From Siphonodentalium dalli (Eukaryota; Mollusca; Scaphopoda; Gadilida; Siphonodentaliidae), in NCBI GenBank assembly GCA_032622095.1, contig CP136065.1:151287577-151351576 (forward strand): a stretch of DNA of 64,000 nucleotides. The letters run 5' to 3'. The notes under the pieces were generated by a model, which made no database searches, had not been told where the DNA came from, and saw only the letters and a program-made list of their open reading frames with translations. Each line of letters opens with the position of its first letter. Position 1 is the first letter of the stretch. Made by a program: the position numbers and the translations under genes. This document shows, one piece after another, positions 35,834 to 46,869 of the stretch.

Positions 35834-36375
35834 CTCTTTCAACACTGCAGCCCGCTTTAGCAGGCGCATGACGTAATTTACGTTCACCACCGCAGCCCCG
35901 CTTTAGAGAATAATTTTCTGGAATAACAGGCAATAATACCATGTTTACGGGGATATGCTTATGATTTTATTGGTTGGCGACTTAGATATCATTTGGGTGA
36001 TAATCTGAATCAATACTAATTGATTTTTGCATATGCAGACTTGACAAATACGGCCACAATGAGATGTTCCCGGCCTAAATATAGACAGTACACGTATGAC
36101 GTCACAATTACTATTTTGGGGTGTCCCTGGGTTTTCCCAAAAATGTTGACAAAACAATGCCAACAGGTGTGGTGTTTTTAATCAGATACACATGTACTGA
36201 TTGACTTTGTTTGTTATTGTTTATCACAAACACATGTCGATAAACACACGTTTATGAAATAAAGAAGATTGTTGTCCTTTCTAACGATGTTTTATTTGTG
36301 GTATCCGTCTAATGTCTCCTATATTCGACGCAATGTTACGAAATTCACCATGCCGCGCAATAGTGTGACTTCAGT
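35834..36375. other. Left end of another TTAA-type repeat, then unremarkable sequence
   Basis: TTAACTCTTTCAACACTG begins at 35830 and is followed by paired GCAGCCCGCTTTAG phrases. The far end was not located. Confidence 0.4.
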
Positions 36376-37017
36376 GAAAGTCAATGACACTGTAGCTCAA
36401 CTTAGGTAAGGGAATAATTTAATGGTTGACAGTAAATGGAGGAATAGGAAAGGTGCTAATTGAAATGTCTAACCTGCATGTAGTTGTGCCAAAGGATTTA
36501 GTCATGCAAAGAGTAAAATCCAAGATGCTGCTGGCGGCCATGTTTTTTAGCTGAATGACCTCAACATGACTCGTTCCCATCTACATGTCATTGATAACAT
36601 CCATGACACATTTCATTAAGATCCGACTAAAACTACGACCTGCAGCCTGCGCCAAAGGATTTAGTCATGTAGAGTAAAATCCAAGATGGCTGCTGGCGGC
36701 CATGTTTTTTGGCCGAACGACCCCAAAATGACTCGTTTCCCATCTACATGTCAATATTAACATCCATAAAAAATTTCATGATGATCAGACGAACAGTACG
36801 ACATGTAGACCGAGCCAATGGATTCAATTTTGAAATCCAAGATGGCCACCAGCGGCCATGTTTTTTGGCCTAATGACCCCAAAATGACCTGTTCCCATCT
36901 ACATGTCATTGTTAACATCCATGACAAATTTCATGAAAATCAGACCAAAGCTACGACCTGTAGCCCACGCCAAAGGATTTAGTCATGCAAAGAGTAAAAT
37001 CCAAGATGGCTGCTGTT
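36376..37017. mobile_element. Pearl/HINE-like element, short copy with 3-4 units
   Basis: Left GACACTGTAGCTCAACTTAG as in the large copy. TCCAAGATGGC units are spaced about 150-165 bp apart. The array stops abruptly at GGCTGCTGTTG with no right terminal sequence. Confidence 0.7.
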
Positions 37018-38129
37018 GTATATTGACATGTATAAACATTTTGGGAATGCAATGAAATCATTGGCAGTTGTAGTTGGAAAGTTACTCATAATTCTTCAGC
37101 ATAATCACACTTGAATACATGTGGGACTAAATGCGCGATAATCTGTCTATTTCAGTTAAATAACGTCTTTTTGTGCATACTATTGGTCTGTTCTCATGTT
37201 GCTCATTGTATTCATTCTAATTACATTCCTAAACACCACGTATGCTAAAATTACAACAACTTATGGATATAATAATAACTATTTGAATGTTTGGAAATAT
37301 ACTTATGTGGTGAAATATTGCAAATAAAGTTAACTGTACCAGTATATATTGAATTCAAATGTATTTACGCACCTGTTCACACATGGCATGCATTACCATG
37401 GTGATATAATCACAATTATTTGACATCATCCATCGGCAGGTAGTGCAAATTGATGGGCAGTCATCAATGGTCATGACAATATACGGGTGTCAGTACCTAC
37501 CACATATATAAATACTAGTATGAATGCATATATAGACCAATAATTTCCATATAAACTGCTGTAAACGCGGTGTCCTGGATAATTTACCTCTGTAAATTCG
37601 GTGGCGATAGAGTTGAGCAGTCTGAGAGTTTGTACTCTCAAAGGTAAATAATGTTCTCAGAAGAATACCTAATAACAATATAGCAAGGCTGGCTTCATGG
37701 AAATAGAGGGGTGCATATCACGGTCTCTAAGATACAGACGACTATGATATAAAAGTACTTTGTGTGATTCAGAATCAGAACCAGAATAGTTTATTGACAG
37801 AAGTACTGTTTTTTATAATGTTTAGATCAGTAGGAATACATAATATAGATTATCAACATGGTGCGTAATAAGTAAGGGTGTATGATCTTAATTTTATATC
37901 AAAATATAGGCACTATTAAATTTCAAGGTTTCCCAAAGAATATATTGTGGTCAGGTAATCTGTACAGGATGGCGTAGCTATGAGAGCTGTCTTCCTGCCA
38001 TGTCTTCCCATGTGTAAAGATTATTGTGTTTCCTGGGTTGTTCATCAAGTGGATCCTAACTCATGATCCAAATCCAATGCCCCGCAGTGTGGCTCCGTTC
38101 ATGACGGGATCCTTTTCATCAATTAGAAT
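37018..38129. other. No recognisable feature
   Basis: AT-rich intron sequence. Confidence 0.4.
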
Positions 38130-38316
38130 TTGAAATATTATAAACTTGATATAAGAGAATTCACTGGCATACAAGGTCAAGGTAAATATTGTTAGGCCAA
38201 TGATTATCTTGTATATCCGAAGCTCCCTATATATGTGAAGCTCCCTATGGGAGAATCACATATATAAGAGAATGCATTCACAAAATTTCAAGAAGCTTCA
38301 GTCACATAAGGGTTAA
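38130..38316. mobile_element. GCATTCTCTTATATATGCGAG family, partial copy
   Basis: Facing AGAGAATTCACTGG and TATATAAGAGAATGCATT arms. It ends CAGTCACATAAGGGTTAA, whose TTAA (38313-38316) is also the start of the next element. Confidence 0.7.
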
Positions 38317-38688
38317 AGTGATGTTAAACACTCTGGTAGGGATGATCAAATAGAAATGGAGGATAATCTTGCTCAAATTTGTTATTTTTATAATTATTAA
38401 TCCAAACTGACAACACACACCATCATTATTATATATTTATTTAATTCAATTACCATCGATAGCGAAATCGTTTTCGTTACTATATCGCCAATAGTTGCGT
38501 CCCAAATAGAGAAGTAAATATTTACAATTTAGCATAGCTCAGATGATGTTTTCTTATGGAGTGGTATGGTCGATTTGCTTGAAATTTTCGGCCATATAGT
38601 AGAATGCTACATTCCTCCAGTTGATGCAGTGCCTGAACACCAACTTAATAGTTTAACACACCCGAACAAGTCCATAATATGTCTTTAA
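38313..38688 (+). mobile_element. 375-bp TTAA-flanked repeat, copy 2
   Basis: TTAAAGTGATGTTAAACACT to ATATGTCTTTAA, colinear with 4583-4958 throughout. Confidence 0.78.
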
Positions 38689-38967
38689 AAATAGATTCAG
38701 GCTTCGTAAAACATCTTGTCAATAAAAATTTGAATGTTCTGGTACTTGTAATATAACACGATTCATGTACCCCATGAAAAACTGTTGTTTACAAGTCATG
38801 GTAAGAAGAAACACAATATTACTGTTGTGTACAGAACAATGACTTGCACAATTTGACATATTTATATACCCTTGTGGCTATGTACTGTATGTTACTGGGT
38901 CCTTTGAATAAATTATTGATTATATCAGCATTTAGCAGATCCCCAGCCAGCCATAACAGTAAATATA

Positions 38968-39290
38968 TACTGATAAATATTCAGTAAACTGTAATCAACA
39001 TCTGTGGCCTAGGGAGCTGATGGAATATATAATAGGTTGGGATGAGAGAGCATGCAGTGACACCATTTATGTCTGTGTATTGTGCACACCCAGACACAGT
39101 GTACTAGACTGACCAACTTGTTTGATGGATATACTGATAAATATTCAGTAAACTGTAATAAACACCTGTGGCCTAGGGAGCTTATGGAATATATAATAGG
39201 TTGGGATGAGAGAGCAGTGACACCATTTATGTCTGTGTATTGTGCACACCCAGACACAGTGTTCTAGACTGACCAACTTGTTTGATGGGT
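38968..39290 (+). repeat. Two-unit 164-bp tandem duplication
   Basis: TACTGATAAATATTCAGTAA at 38968 recurs at 39132; CCTAGGGAGCT and CACCCAGACACAGTGT repeat in step. Open frames on both strands are copies of one another and not genes. Confidence 0.88.
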
Positions 39291-39654
39291 GCTGGCATAT
39301 TGAAACATGCGCAGGACCGATCTCAAATTTAAAATTAAACATTATGCAATTGGTTCATATTTCTTTGAGTTATCAAGCCTGATGGTCAATAATTGCAAAA
39401 AATTTACAAACTAAGATCCATAACTCAGGCAAACAAACTGGGACAAACCTGGTGTGCTCAGTGATTTGAAATAGAAAAAAATTGGGAGAAAATTGACGAA
39501 CAAAGGGTCATATTAACTCAGGGTAAAAATTGGGATAACTATGGTTTGCTCACTGATTTGAGATACTGTGACAAGATACTTGTGACCAACAGGACAGTCA
39601 ATGACTGTGGGGTCGCTCACCAGACTTAGAAGACTAGCACTCTGAAGACTACAA
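39291..39654. other. No gene; SINE-tail-like phrases
   Basis: GATCCATAACTCAGGCAAAC and GGGTCATATTAACTCAGG resemble the 'GGCCATAACTCAG' phrase of the 570-bp repeat. No boundary was found. Confidence 0.35.
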
Positions 39655-39848
39655 TAGTCAGTTATATATGCGAGTCTCCCATAGGGAGCGTCGCATACCT
39701 AATAGAATGCATTGGCCTAACAATATTAACATTGATCTTACAAGCCAGTGCATTCTCATATATATGGGAGACTCGCATATATAAGAGAATGCATTGGCAC
39801 AGGGTCTTTAATGCTGCACCAGCGCAACTCCCGTCATGAAAGGGTTAA
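39655..39848. mobile_element. GCATTCTCTTATATATGCGAG family, copy abutting another element
   Basis: Two facing arms, then TTTAATGCTGCACCAGC and CGTCATGAAAGGGTTAA. The terminal TTAA (39845-39848) is shared with the next element. Confidence 0.72.
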
Positions 39849-40202
39849 AGGCCCACTTAATTTTCAAGTCACCAGATCACATTATAAACAGCATATTCCA
39901 TATTATATACTGTTTAAAATAGGAAGCTCCAAAATATTGTATTATCAACTGATCCGGTCGAAAAGACTGGGAACATGTGTTTTTGTTGAGGTACCGAGGT
40001 GTGTTCTGTGCTTAATTTTGATCTGGACTGTACTGTAAAGTATATTTTTCTCTACAGAAGGGGAATAACTCTATCTCTTAGTTCGAATTCTGACACATTC
40101 TGGCTTGACAATGGGGGGGGGGAAGTCTTGGAATGAATCTGAGAATCTCTATCACCTGGTGGACACTCCTAGGACACAGTTGTTCCGTATTCTGGTGGAA
40201 TA
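39845..40202. mobile_element. AGGCCCACTTAATTTTC TTAA element, uninterrupted paralogue, right end lost
   Basis: Colinear with 19812-19877 and then with 20600-20930, without the nested AACGACCCCG element. It stops at GGTGGAATATA where a CAGTAATGCCC MITE starts. Confidence 0.75.
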
Positions 40203-40427
40203 TACAGTAATGCCTTAAATAATATTGACTATTGTAGTCTTCAGAGTGACAGAGTCCTAGTCTTCTCAGAGGATCCAAATATAAATATACAGTAATGCCC
40301 TAAATAAATGCTCTTAAGTAATCGACCCCTTAACCACAGCAGAATTATGGGTAACTTTTCAGGATTTAGTCGGAAATATGGCTTGTTGCCATATTTCTAG
40401 GAGTCTGTTATTTAGGGCATTACTGTA
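40203..40427. mobile_element. CAGTAATGCCC MITE, one fragment plus one copy
   Basis: A terminal fragment at 40203-40235 is followed by a near-complete copy at 40288-40427 with TA at both ends. Its right arm is shortened. Confidence 0.78.
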
Positions 40428-40601
40428 CATGAGTGGGTACACCCACTGTGAGGATTACAGCGACTTTGTCAAGAGAAAAAGTTTGAAAACTCTAGTACCA
40501 TCCTTGAGACACTTTTTCCCCTTCAGACATTATAAAGCAACATGATAGTAATATGTAAATGTTTAGGAACATGTATTTGATTAACGTGACAACCACCTGT
40601 G

Positions 40602-40750
40602 TACAGTAATGCCCTAAATAATCGACTTCTTAACCATAGCAGTGAGAGCTTTCCGATGAATGGCAACAAGCCATATTTCCAACTAAATCCTGAAAAATTA
40701 CCCATAATTCTACTGTAGTTAAGGAGTCGATTATTTAGGGCATTACTGTA
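40602..40750. mobile_element. CAGTAATGCCC foldback MITE
   Basis: TA then CAGTAATGCCCTAAATAATC, mirrored to CATTACTG and TA. Confidence 0.86.
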
Positions 40751-41359
40751 CCTAATAGGCTAAATCAAACAGTATTACCGTTTGGCTGTCATACTGCTGC
40801 GAGATGATTCACATCCACACTTGGTCTTAATCCTATTTTTTTACACACTCTCTCGCTCATTTCCATTTCATTAGACCTTTACTCAATTACACCCTACGAC
40901 AAAGGAGAATTCGAGGAAATTACAGGTGCTAATGAACAGTTGTGCTAGGCTTGTAATATTTTAACACTTGAGGAACATCCAACTAACAACCAAGCAATGC
41001 CTGGGGCCCATCACATAGACACCAACCACTGGCACCATTGAGCATATGATACTAATTAAACTAAAAACAAGTTCACATCACCCATGATGTATAATCTGCA
41101 CTTAATGACACATCTGTTGAGGCCTTTAAGCAGTTGCTATGTATTGCAGTTTCAGTAAATAAGTTATTTAAAATATAAGATTAAGTCCTGCTCGAGGGTT
41201 GATAATGTTACATATTCTTCAATTCCTAAACAAGTGAAAGTCAGTGCATCTGAGGTAAATCTTATACACATGATCGTTTAGGGATAACACAATAGTCGTT
41301 AGACTATACACCCAGGTAAAATGAAATGACCCAGCATTGTAGCAATATGGTATTTATAT
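40751..41359. other. No gene; fragment of a dispersed repeat
   Basis: 40807-40900 matches 2268-2360. Nothing else is recognised. Confidence 0.45.
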
Positions 41360-41367
41360 ATCCGAAC

Positions 41368-42671
41368 TAGTGCTGGGACGGTTGGGGTGTTTTTCCTAAC
41401 CGGTTAACCACGGGCATTAATCTAATTATAACCGGTTAACCGCGACCATCATTACCCTAAGTAGAGATTGAATACACTGGTCACTATATCGGCAAAACAA
41501 GTGTTTATTACACATCCCGGAAACGTTGAAATACATGCGATCACAAACGATGTCTTGGTCATATAATGCCGTCCCATTACGGCGATCAAATAGTGGTAAA
41601 TGTGTATAAAGTAATTCAGTTTTGAGCCCAAAACAAACTAAAATATAATATATATTAGTAGTGCGTTAGTATATCGATGTTTATGGGAGTTCCGCACCGC
41701 GTAAACGACACTTGCTTGCAAAACCTTCAGCGACGAAATATAGTTACTTCCTCATGTATATCCCGGGCACGGTTAGCCCAAACATGTGTACTACAAGGTA
41801 CTGAAGGTAGGTATACTGTTGATTAGTAATTTTTGGTGTATGGGTATAGGTAGGTATGTATTAATCACAGTGGCTACACGATGTTACTTCAATTATTTAA
41901 TAAACAGATTAAATCGTCTTGATTCATTACACAAGCCCCAGCTAGTGTTTAGGAAATAAAGTTATCGAACACATCACTAGATATACTCGAGTTCCCACTC
42001 CCAGTAGGCCTATGTGTTTTTTCTGGATGTGTGACTTCATATTGGATGTTGATCCAGAATAAACGAATCGCGTTCGGCAGGCCTTGCATTCCGCCCATTT
42101 CTTCTTCTTTTTTTCGTCATTTTCAATTAGGACTACCGGTAAATGTCCCCAAACGTTTTATTTCCGTTTTTGTAGGTCATCTGCCATCAATTTGAGACGA
42201 ACTAATGATAATGACAAGGGGGGGGGCAGTTTCAAGAAAACAGACAAACTATTGATGACGTAGTAAAAGTCTAGACTTGATTGCTTTGATGTATGCCGCG
42301 GTGTGCGTGCAGCCGGTACGTCATGTAATGCCGCCAAAGGAAATTGGCATTGAATGTGTAGCAACTGATTCGCAGACTGACACAGTCACACAGTGTAGTT
42401 GTTGGTTTCATGTCTAGAAAAGCCGCCGGTGATCAAACGGGCTTGTGTTGTGGGGTATATGAATATACAATCAACTGTCCAAATCGCTTCTAAGTGGCTT
42501 CTTATTACTTACTCTCGTTACTTAAACTTCCATAAATGATTTTTACACGGAGTACTACGATGATAGTACGATCGTTATCAATAGTGCAGTTATCCGGTTG
42601 TGGTTTCCTCCAACCGGTTGACACGCGTAACCGAACCGTAACCGGATATCCGGACAACCGTCACAGCACTA
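41368..42671 (-). mobile_element. hAT element with 8-bp target duplication and BED-finger remnant
   Basis: Ends TAGTGCTGGGACGGTT (left) and TAGTGCTGTGACGGTT (right, inverted) match at 15 of 16 bases. They are flanked by a perfect 8-bp direct repeat ATCCGAAC (41360-41367 and 42672-42679). AACCGGTTAACC-type motifs are subterminal on both sides. Length 1304 bp. The only coding trace is a BED zinc finger on the minus strand, so it derives from an autonomous hAT by internal deletion. Confidence 0.92.
42004..42149 (-). pseudogene. BED zinc-finger fragment of a hAT transposase
   Basis: The minus strand reads KKKKKWAECKACRTRFVY followed by GSTSNMKSHIQKKH. The arrangement W..C-x2-C-x15-H-x4-H with SNMKSH is the BED finger that starts many hAT transposases and binds the element ends. 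The frame is closed upstream by a TAA, and no DDE or hATC dimerisation region follows. Confidence 0.82.
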
Positions 42672-43684
42672 ATCCGAACAGATGAATCAGTTTCAATAAT
42701 GCTGATTCAAGTCCAATTATATGATGACTTTCGGGAGTCCAATATGAATTTTTCCCGGATTATCATGTGACAGCTTTTGCCCAATCAGAAATAGTGTCAG
42801 TCAAGGGATGGATTGAAAATATTTTTATAACTGTGTGGGAGAATCCATTCAGTATAGAAAGCGTTAATACTCAAGACTATGAGTGTCAACCAAATTGTTT
42901 ACAAACAATATGCCTACATGTATAGCTATGCAGTTGAAAAGGGCCTCCAAACATGTTCAGAATTTAATCTTAACCCTTCGAACCCGTAACACCTATATTT
43001 TGGTGCAAACGAATGGTATCTATATCCCGTAACACCGATATTTCGGTGCAGCGACAACATGAGTCGATAGCAAATTTATATATAGTATAACCAGCGTCAG
43101 ACACACTGATTGATATTTAAATGGTACCCTCATATGTCAGCGTTGCCCATGTGTATGGAATGGTTGACCACTAGTATCGGATAGAAATATATATGCATGC
43201 GCATATCATATAATCTACAAAAAACATACGATATTTTAAGCGAACTGTATCGCTATATCTATGGCATATAGTTTCATGTTCCACATGTTTCTAGAACAGA
43301 CATAATTTAGACATATAGTTTCAGTTTAAATTACCCTCGCATATATTAATCAGTGTTCTGCCACATATGGGGAAGGGTCTATCACATATCAAGTTGATTT
43401 ATTTGCGCATGCGCAGAGCAGCGCAATGAGAAATAAATGGTTTATTGCGTACTTATATATGCACGACAGACCTACTAATATATATTTAGTGGCCAGGGTA
43501 TGAAAATGGAATGGTTACCCCTAGTATTGGGTAGGAATATATGCCCATAGCATAGGCTATAATTCACAAAAATATGCCGCTGAATGGTTAGTGCAATGGT
43601 GTCATTAAATCATTTGTGGTACATGTATTTGCTTAGCAACTGCTGCTATCCTTAAACAAGATATTTGGTTCACTCTTCTAGTCA

Positions 43685-44100
43685 GGTAAAAATATTTTAT
43701 TCGAGTCAAGGAACCCACCCATCAAAGCTCAGAGTGATCAGATATTGATTTTTGAAGTTTGTTATTTCTCAAGATGTGCAATTATTTGTGGCCCAGAAAA
43801 CAGTCGTCAAACAGAAGTTATCGGACAAAATTGCGGATGACGAATATGGATAACTCTAAAATATGCACTGAAATATGGCCAAATTTTGTGATACTCAAGC
43901 GATAATACGGCCATATTTCATTGAACAGAATGTTGATAAATAACACGTTTTGGGAAATTTTATACATAGTTGACAGTGATTAGCATTATTTTGTTGCAAT
44001 TAATTGATTCTGATATAAACTACAGCGTATTTTGAAGAAATGTTGTTGTTGTATCTTGATGATATGGAGACCGTCTGATCGGATTGAGTACCTTTAATCG
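43685..44100. mobile_element. TTTAAAGGTA-ended repeat, copy 2
   Basis: Shares GAGTCAAGGAACCC, AAGCTCAGAGTGATCAGATA, TTGATAAATAACA and a GTTGTTGTTG run with 615-1060. It ends GAGTACCTTTAA. Confidence 0.68.
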
Positions 44101-45107
44101 TTCATACATGCGCCCTAAATTACATCCAGGTAAACAAATGATAAATGCGAAATTACGATGACAATTGTACTTTACATCCACTCCAGAGATGTTAAGTTTC
44201 ACGGATTGTCCGTGAGACTCCCGTGCAATTCCGCAAATACGGATAACCCCCAATTTCTCCTGGATTCAGCAAAATCCTGCATGCAAAATCCAAAAAACAA
44301 TGTTTAAAAAAAAAAATTTGAATAGATATTTGCGGGGGATTCCCCAAATGACAGGAAATTCCTTATTTCCGGTACAGTAAATTCCGGTACCGTAAATACC
44401 CACACATTAACATTCACAGAATGTACCGTTGGTAACTTTTGATTGAAGACTGATCAGTGGTGAACTGTGACTGATATTAAATGATTTTCACACTCTGGTG
44501 AAGCCACACAAATAAAGGGTGTTGTTTTAGTATACAATAATCACAAGTGTGCAACTGTATTGTTAGGCCTCATTGATGAACATTTCTTACTAACGGATTA
44601 GTGGCATGCATTGCAAACGAAATAAAACTGTAAGATGGGTCATTTTGTACTTTCGTTTTCACCCATACAATCATGTCCGGTTGTAACCTTTGTAACTTGG
44701 TTTCGTTTTTACTTATTTTAAAAAAAGTATACAATACGTTTAATCACAAGTGTGCAGCTGTATTGTGAGGCCCCATTGATGAACATAAGTAACGGATAAT
44801 TTTTTATTTAAGTTCACTGATAGTAGTATGCATTGCGAACGGAATGTGTCCATTTATTTTGCGGGTAAAACTTTTAAAACGGGTCATTTTGTACTTTCGG
44901 TTACATTCATAACCATTTTATTTAGGTCTATATATTTATAAAATAGAAACTCATACAAACTATGTAATCTTCATCATAAAAATTATTTTTGGAGCATGAA
45001 CATATTTGGGCATACCTCCCGCAAAAATCTCCCGGATTGACATTTTCAAAACTTAACAGGTCTGATCCACTCTGAACACAGTTATAAACTGTCAGTGTTC
45101 AGTGTTT
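44101..45107. other. No gene; short internal duplication
   Basis: CACAAGTGTGCAACTGTATTG (about 44550) and CACAAGTGTGCAGCTGTATTG (about 44746) mark two diverged units of about 195 bp, each with CCCATTGATGAACAT and GGGTCATTTTGTACTTTCG. Otherwise AT-rich. Confidence 0.5.
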
Positions 45108-45478
45108 TAAGGCCAAAGAAAAATAAACATCTGGTTTGGGTTACATGTCAGAAAAAAATAGGGTCGGTAGGTAGGCTTGACATATTATTTTTTTAATAAA
45201 CTTTTTTTTATTTTTGATAGTCTATGGATTTTCATATCTAGTGCAAGATTTCGATAATAGTAATTTTGATTATCTTTGCATAGACAGTAATAAAAACAAT
45301 GCTTCAAAAAATGACAGATAACAACTCATTTTGAGACATTAAATTTTTTTTTTTTATTTTATTATAAAACATTTCAGAAAAATTTCTTGAAAACCATGAA
45401 CAAAACTTTAGGGTAGGGGGTTTAAAATAGGGTAGGTAGGGAAACCCAAACCACAAGTATTTTTTTCTTTGGCCTAAG
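45108..45478. mobile_element. GGCCAAAGAAAA repeat, copy 2, with inverted ends
   Basis: Left TTAAGGCCAAAGAAAAATAA and GGTTTGGGTTAC, right GAAACCCAAACCAC and TTTCTTTGGCCTAA. Copy 1 is at 16068-16408. Confidence 0.72.
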
Positions 45479-45529
45479 GGGAATACTCATGCTCTCATTC
45501 GTCCCGATGTAGTTATACACATGCCCTTA

Positions 45530-45739
45530 CTACCGGTATATACTACCCAGAATTGCAAATGAGCCCGATGTGTCTGCACACACGCCGTGACAGTAACTGT
45601 GCAAAATTGCATCAGGTGAAGCAAATCTTGGGGCGACATCAAAGGCAAAGGAAGCCACATCGGAAGTGGAGAGTCTGATGAGATAATGGGCTCGATATAA
45701 CTGGATTCGCATCGCAATATGAGATGCAATGTCCAATAT
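45530..45739 (-). CDS. Unrecognised exon-like open frame
   Basis: A 69-codon open stretch with higher GC than its surroundings, reading ILDIASHIAMRIQLYRAHYL, then VASFAFDVAPRFASPDAIL and HSYCHGVCADTSG. A plausible acceptor (TTAGCAG) precedes it and CTGG followed by GTAGTA is a possible donor. It matches no family I know, has no partner exon that I can identify, and lies inside EEF2K intron 2 on the same strand. It could be a captured exon, part of an old transposon, or chance. Confidence 0.22.
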   Translation of the reverse strand: MLDIASHIAMRIQLYRAHYLIRLSTSDVASFAFDVAPRFASPDAILHSYCHGVCADTSGSFAILGSIYR

Positions 45740-45829
45740 CTGCTAACCAATTTACAATGAAAAAACATGTATTGGTAGGGAATGCTATATAAATCTACCC
45801 GCTACTGCAAAATGCTATCCAAATTTAAA

Positions 45830-45985
45830 ACGAGAGGCCGATCATGATCGGCAGATGTTAACCCATCCCTTGGCGATAGTAAATTACTATGATGGGAATC
45901 ATAAATGAGAGTTTTGATGTTGAATTATAGAGTACACTGTTATGTACTATTATAGACAAATGTACATAACACAAACTATTGGAAT
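45830..45985 (+). repeat. CTTGGCGATAGTAAAT repeat with GGCCGATCATGATCGGC palindrome
   Basis: Matches 10752-10870 and the fragment at 8653-8715. It begins with the palindrome GGCCGATCATGATCGGC. Confidence 0.65.
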
Positions 45986-46253
45986 TTATGGGTCACTCGC
46001 ATTTATATAAGAGAATGCACTGGTACAGGATCTGTAATGCTGCACCACCACAGCCTTGGGTTAAATGTGAAAAGGTGACCTGGACATGGACTACTTGGGT
46101 TAAGAGAGTCCAATTTAAGTTTACAATGAAAATGTATCAATTCTACCAACAGCCATCGAGATAAGACACTCACTGCTGACCCATTAATATCAATTATATA
46201 GCGGAGCTGTCAACAAATCACATGCATTGTTTATGTTGAAGGCTGGCATCTCT

Positions 46254-46825
46254 GGCATGGGATGGAATTGGTGAATTTGGTTTAATGTCGCTCCAAACAA
46301 ATTTACCAGTACATATCACAAGATTTTCGCCTGATTTAAACCAAATTTGGTGTGGTGACTCGGGGTACACTTGGCAGAGTTATAATGTTGTTAGTTTTTC
46401 AAATTTTGTTAACTTTAAAATTTTTTTTTTTTTTTATTATTTAAACGAAAAATATTTTATTACATGTATATATTTTTTTAATTTATTTATTTATTGAATA
46501 TTTTGTGTGTGTGTTAAATTGAGCTTGGAATTCAATCTAATTTTTTTGTTGTTTTTTTTTGTTTAGTTTTTTTTAAGAGTGAATATTTTTTCAAAAAAGG
46601 GCCATAACTCAGTCAAAAATAGTCGGATCAAAACCATTCGATCTCGATCTGTCTTTTGTGCTGAGAAGTTCATATACAAAATTTAGTTCTGATCAGATAG
46701 AAAATATTTCAGTTATCGCACCATGCGTAAAGTGTCTACAGACAGACGGACGGACTAACGACGAGTGGTCAATCTGGACAACGACACTATGTTTACCATA
46801 CTATGGTATGGGTAAACATAAAAAT
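46254..46825 (+). mobile_element. 570-bp dispersed repeat, copy 2
   Basis: Colinear with 9777-10333, ending in the same TACCATACTATGGTA hairpin. It has only a couple of GACA/GACG units. Confidence 0.75.
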
Positions 46826-46869
46826 TAAGTCGACCCCTGGGTGGTAAGGGTCAAGGTTCAAAGGGTTAA

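Larger units (their letters stand above)
42970..46869. mobile_element. Possible large TTAA-flanked composite
   Basis: Left TTAACCCTTCGAACCCG and right GGTTCAAAGGGTTAA are inverted and match the ends of 62002-63595. Internally, TATTTGCTTAGCAACTGCTG resembles the inside of that element. Other repeats (43685-44100, 45108-45478, 46254-46825) lie within, which would make them later insertions. The distance is long, so the two ends may belong to separate copies. Confidence 0.4.

Noticed and set aside
39009-39342. Paired open frames on both strands with nearly identical peptides
   Set aside because: A consequence of the two-unit 164-bp tandem duplication.
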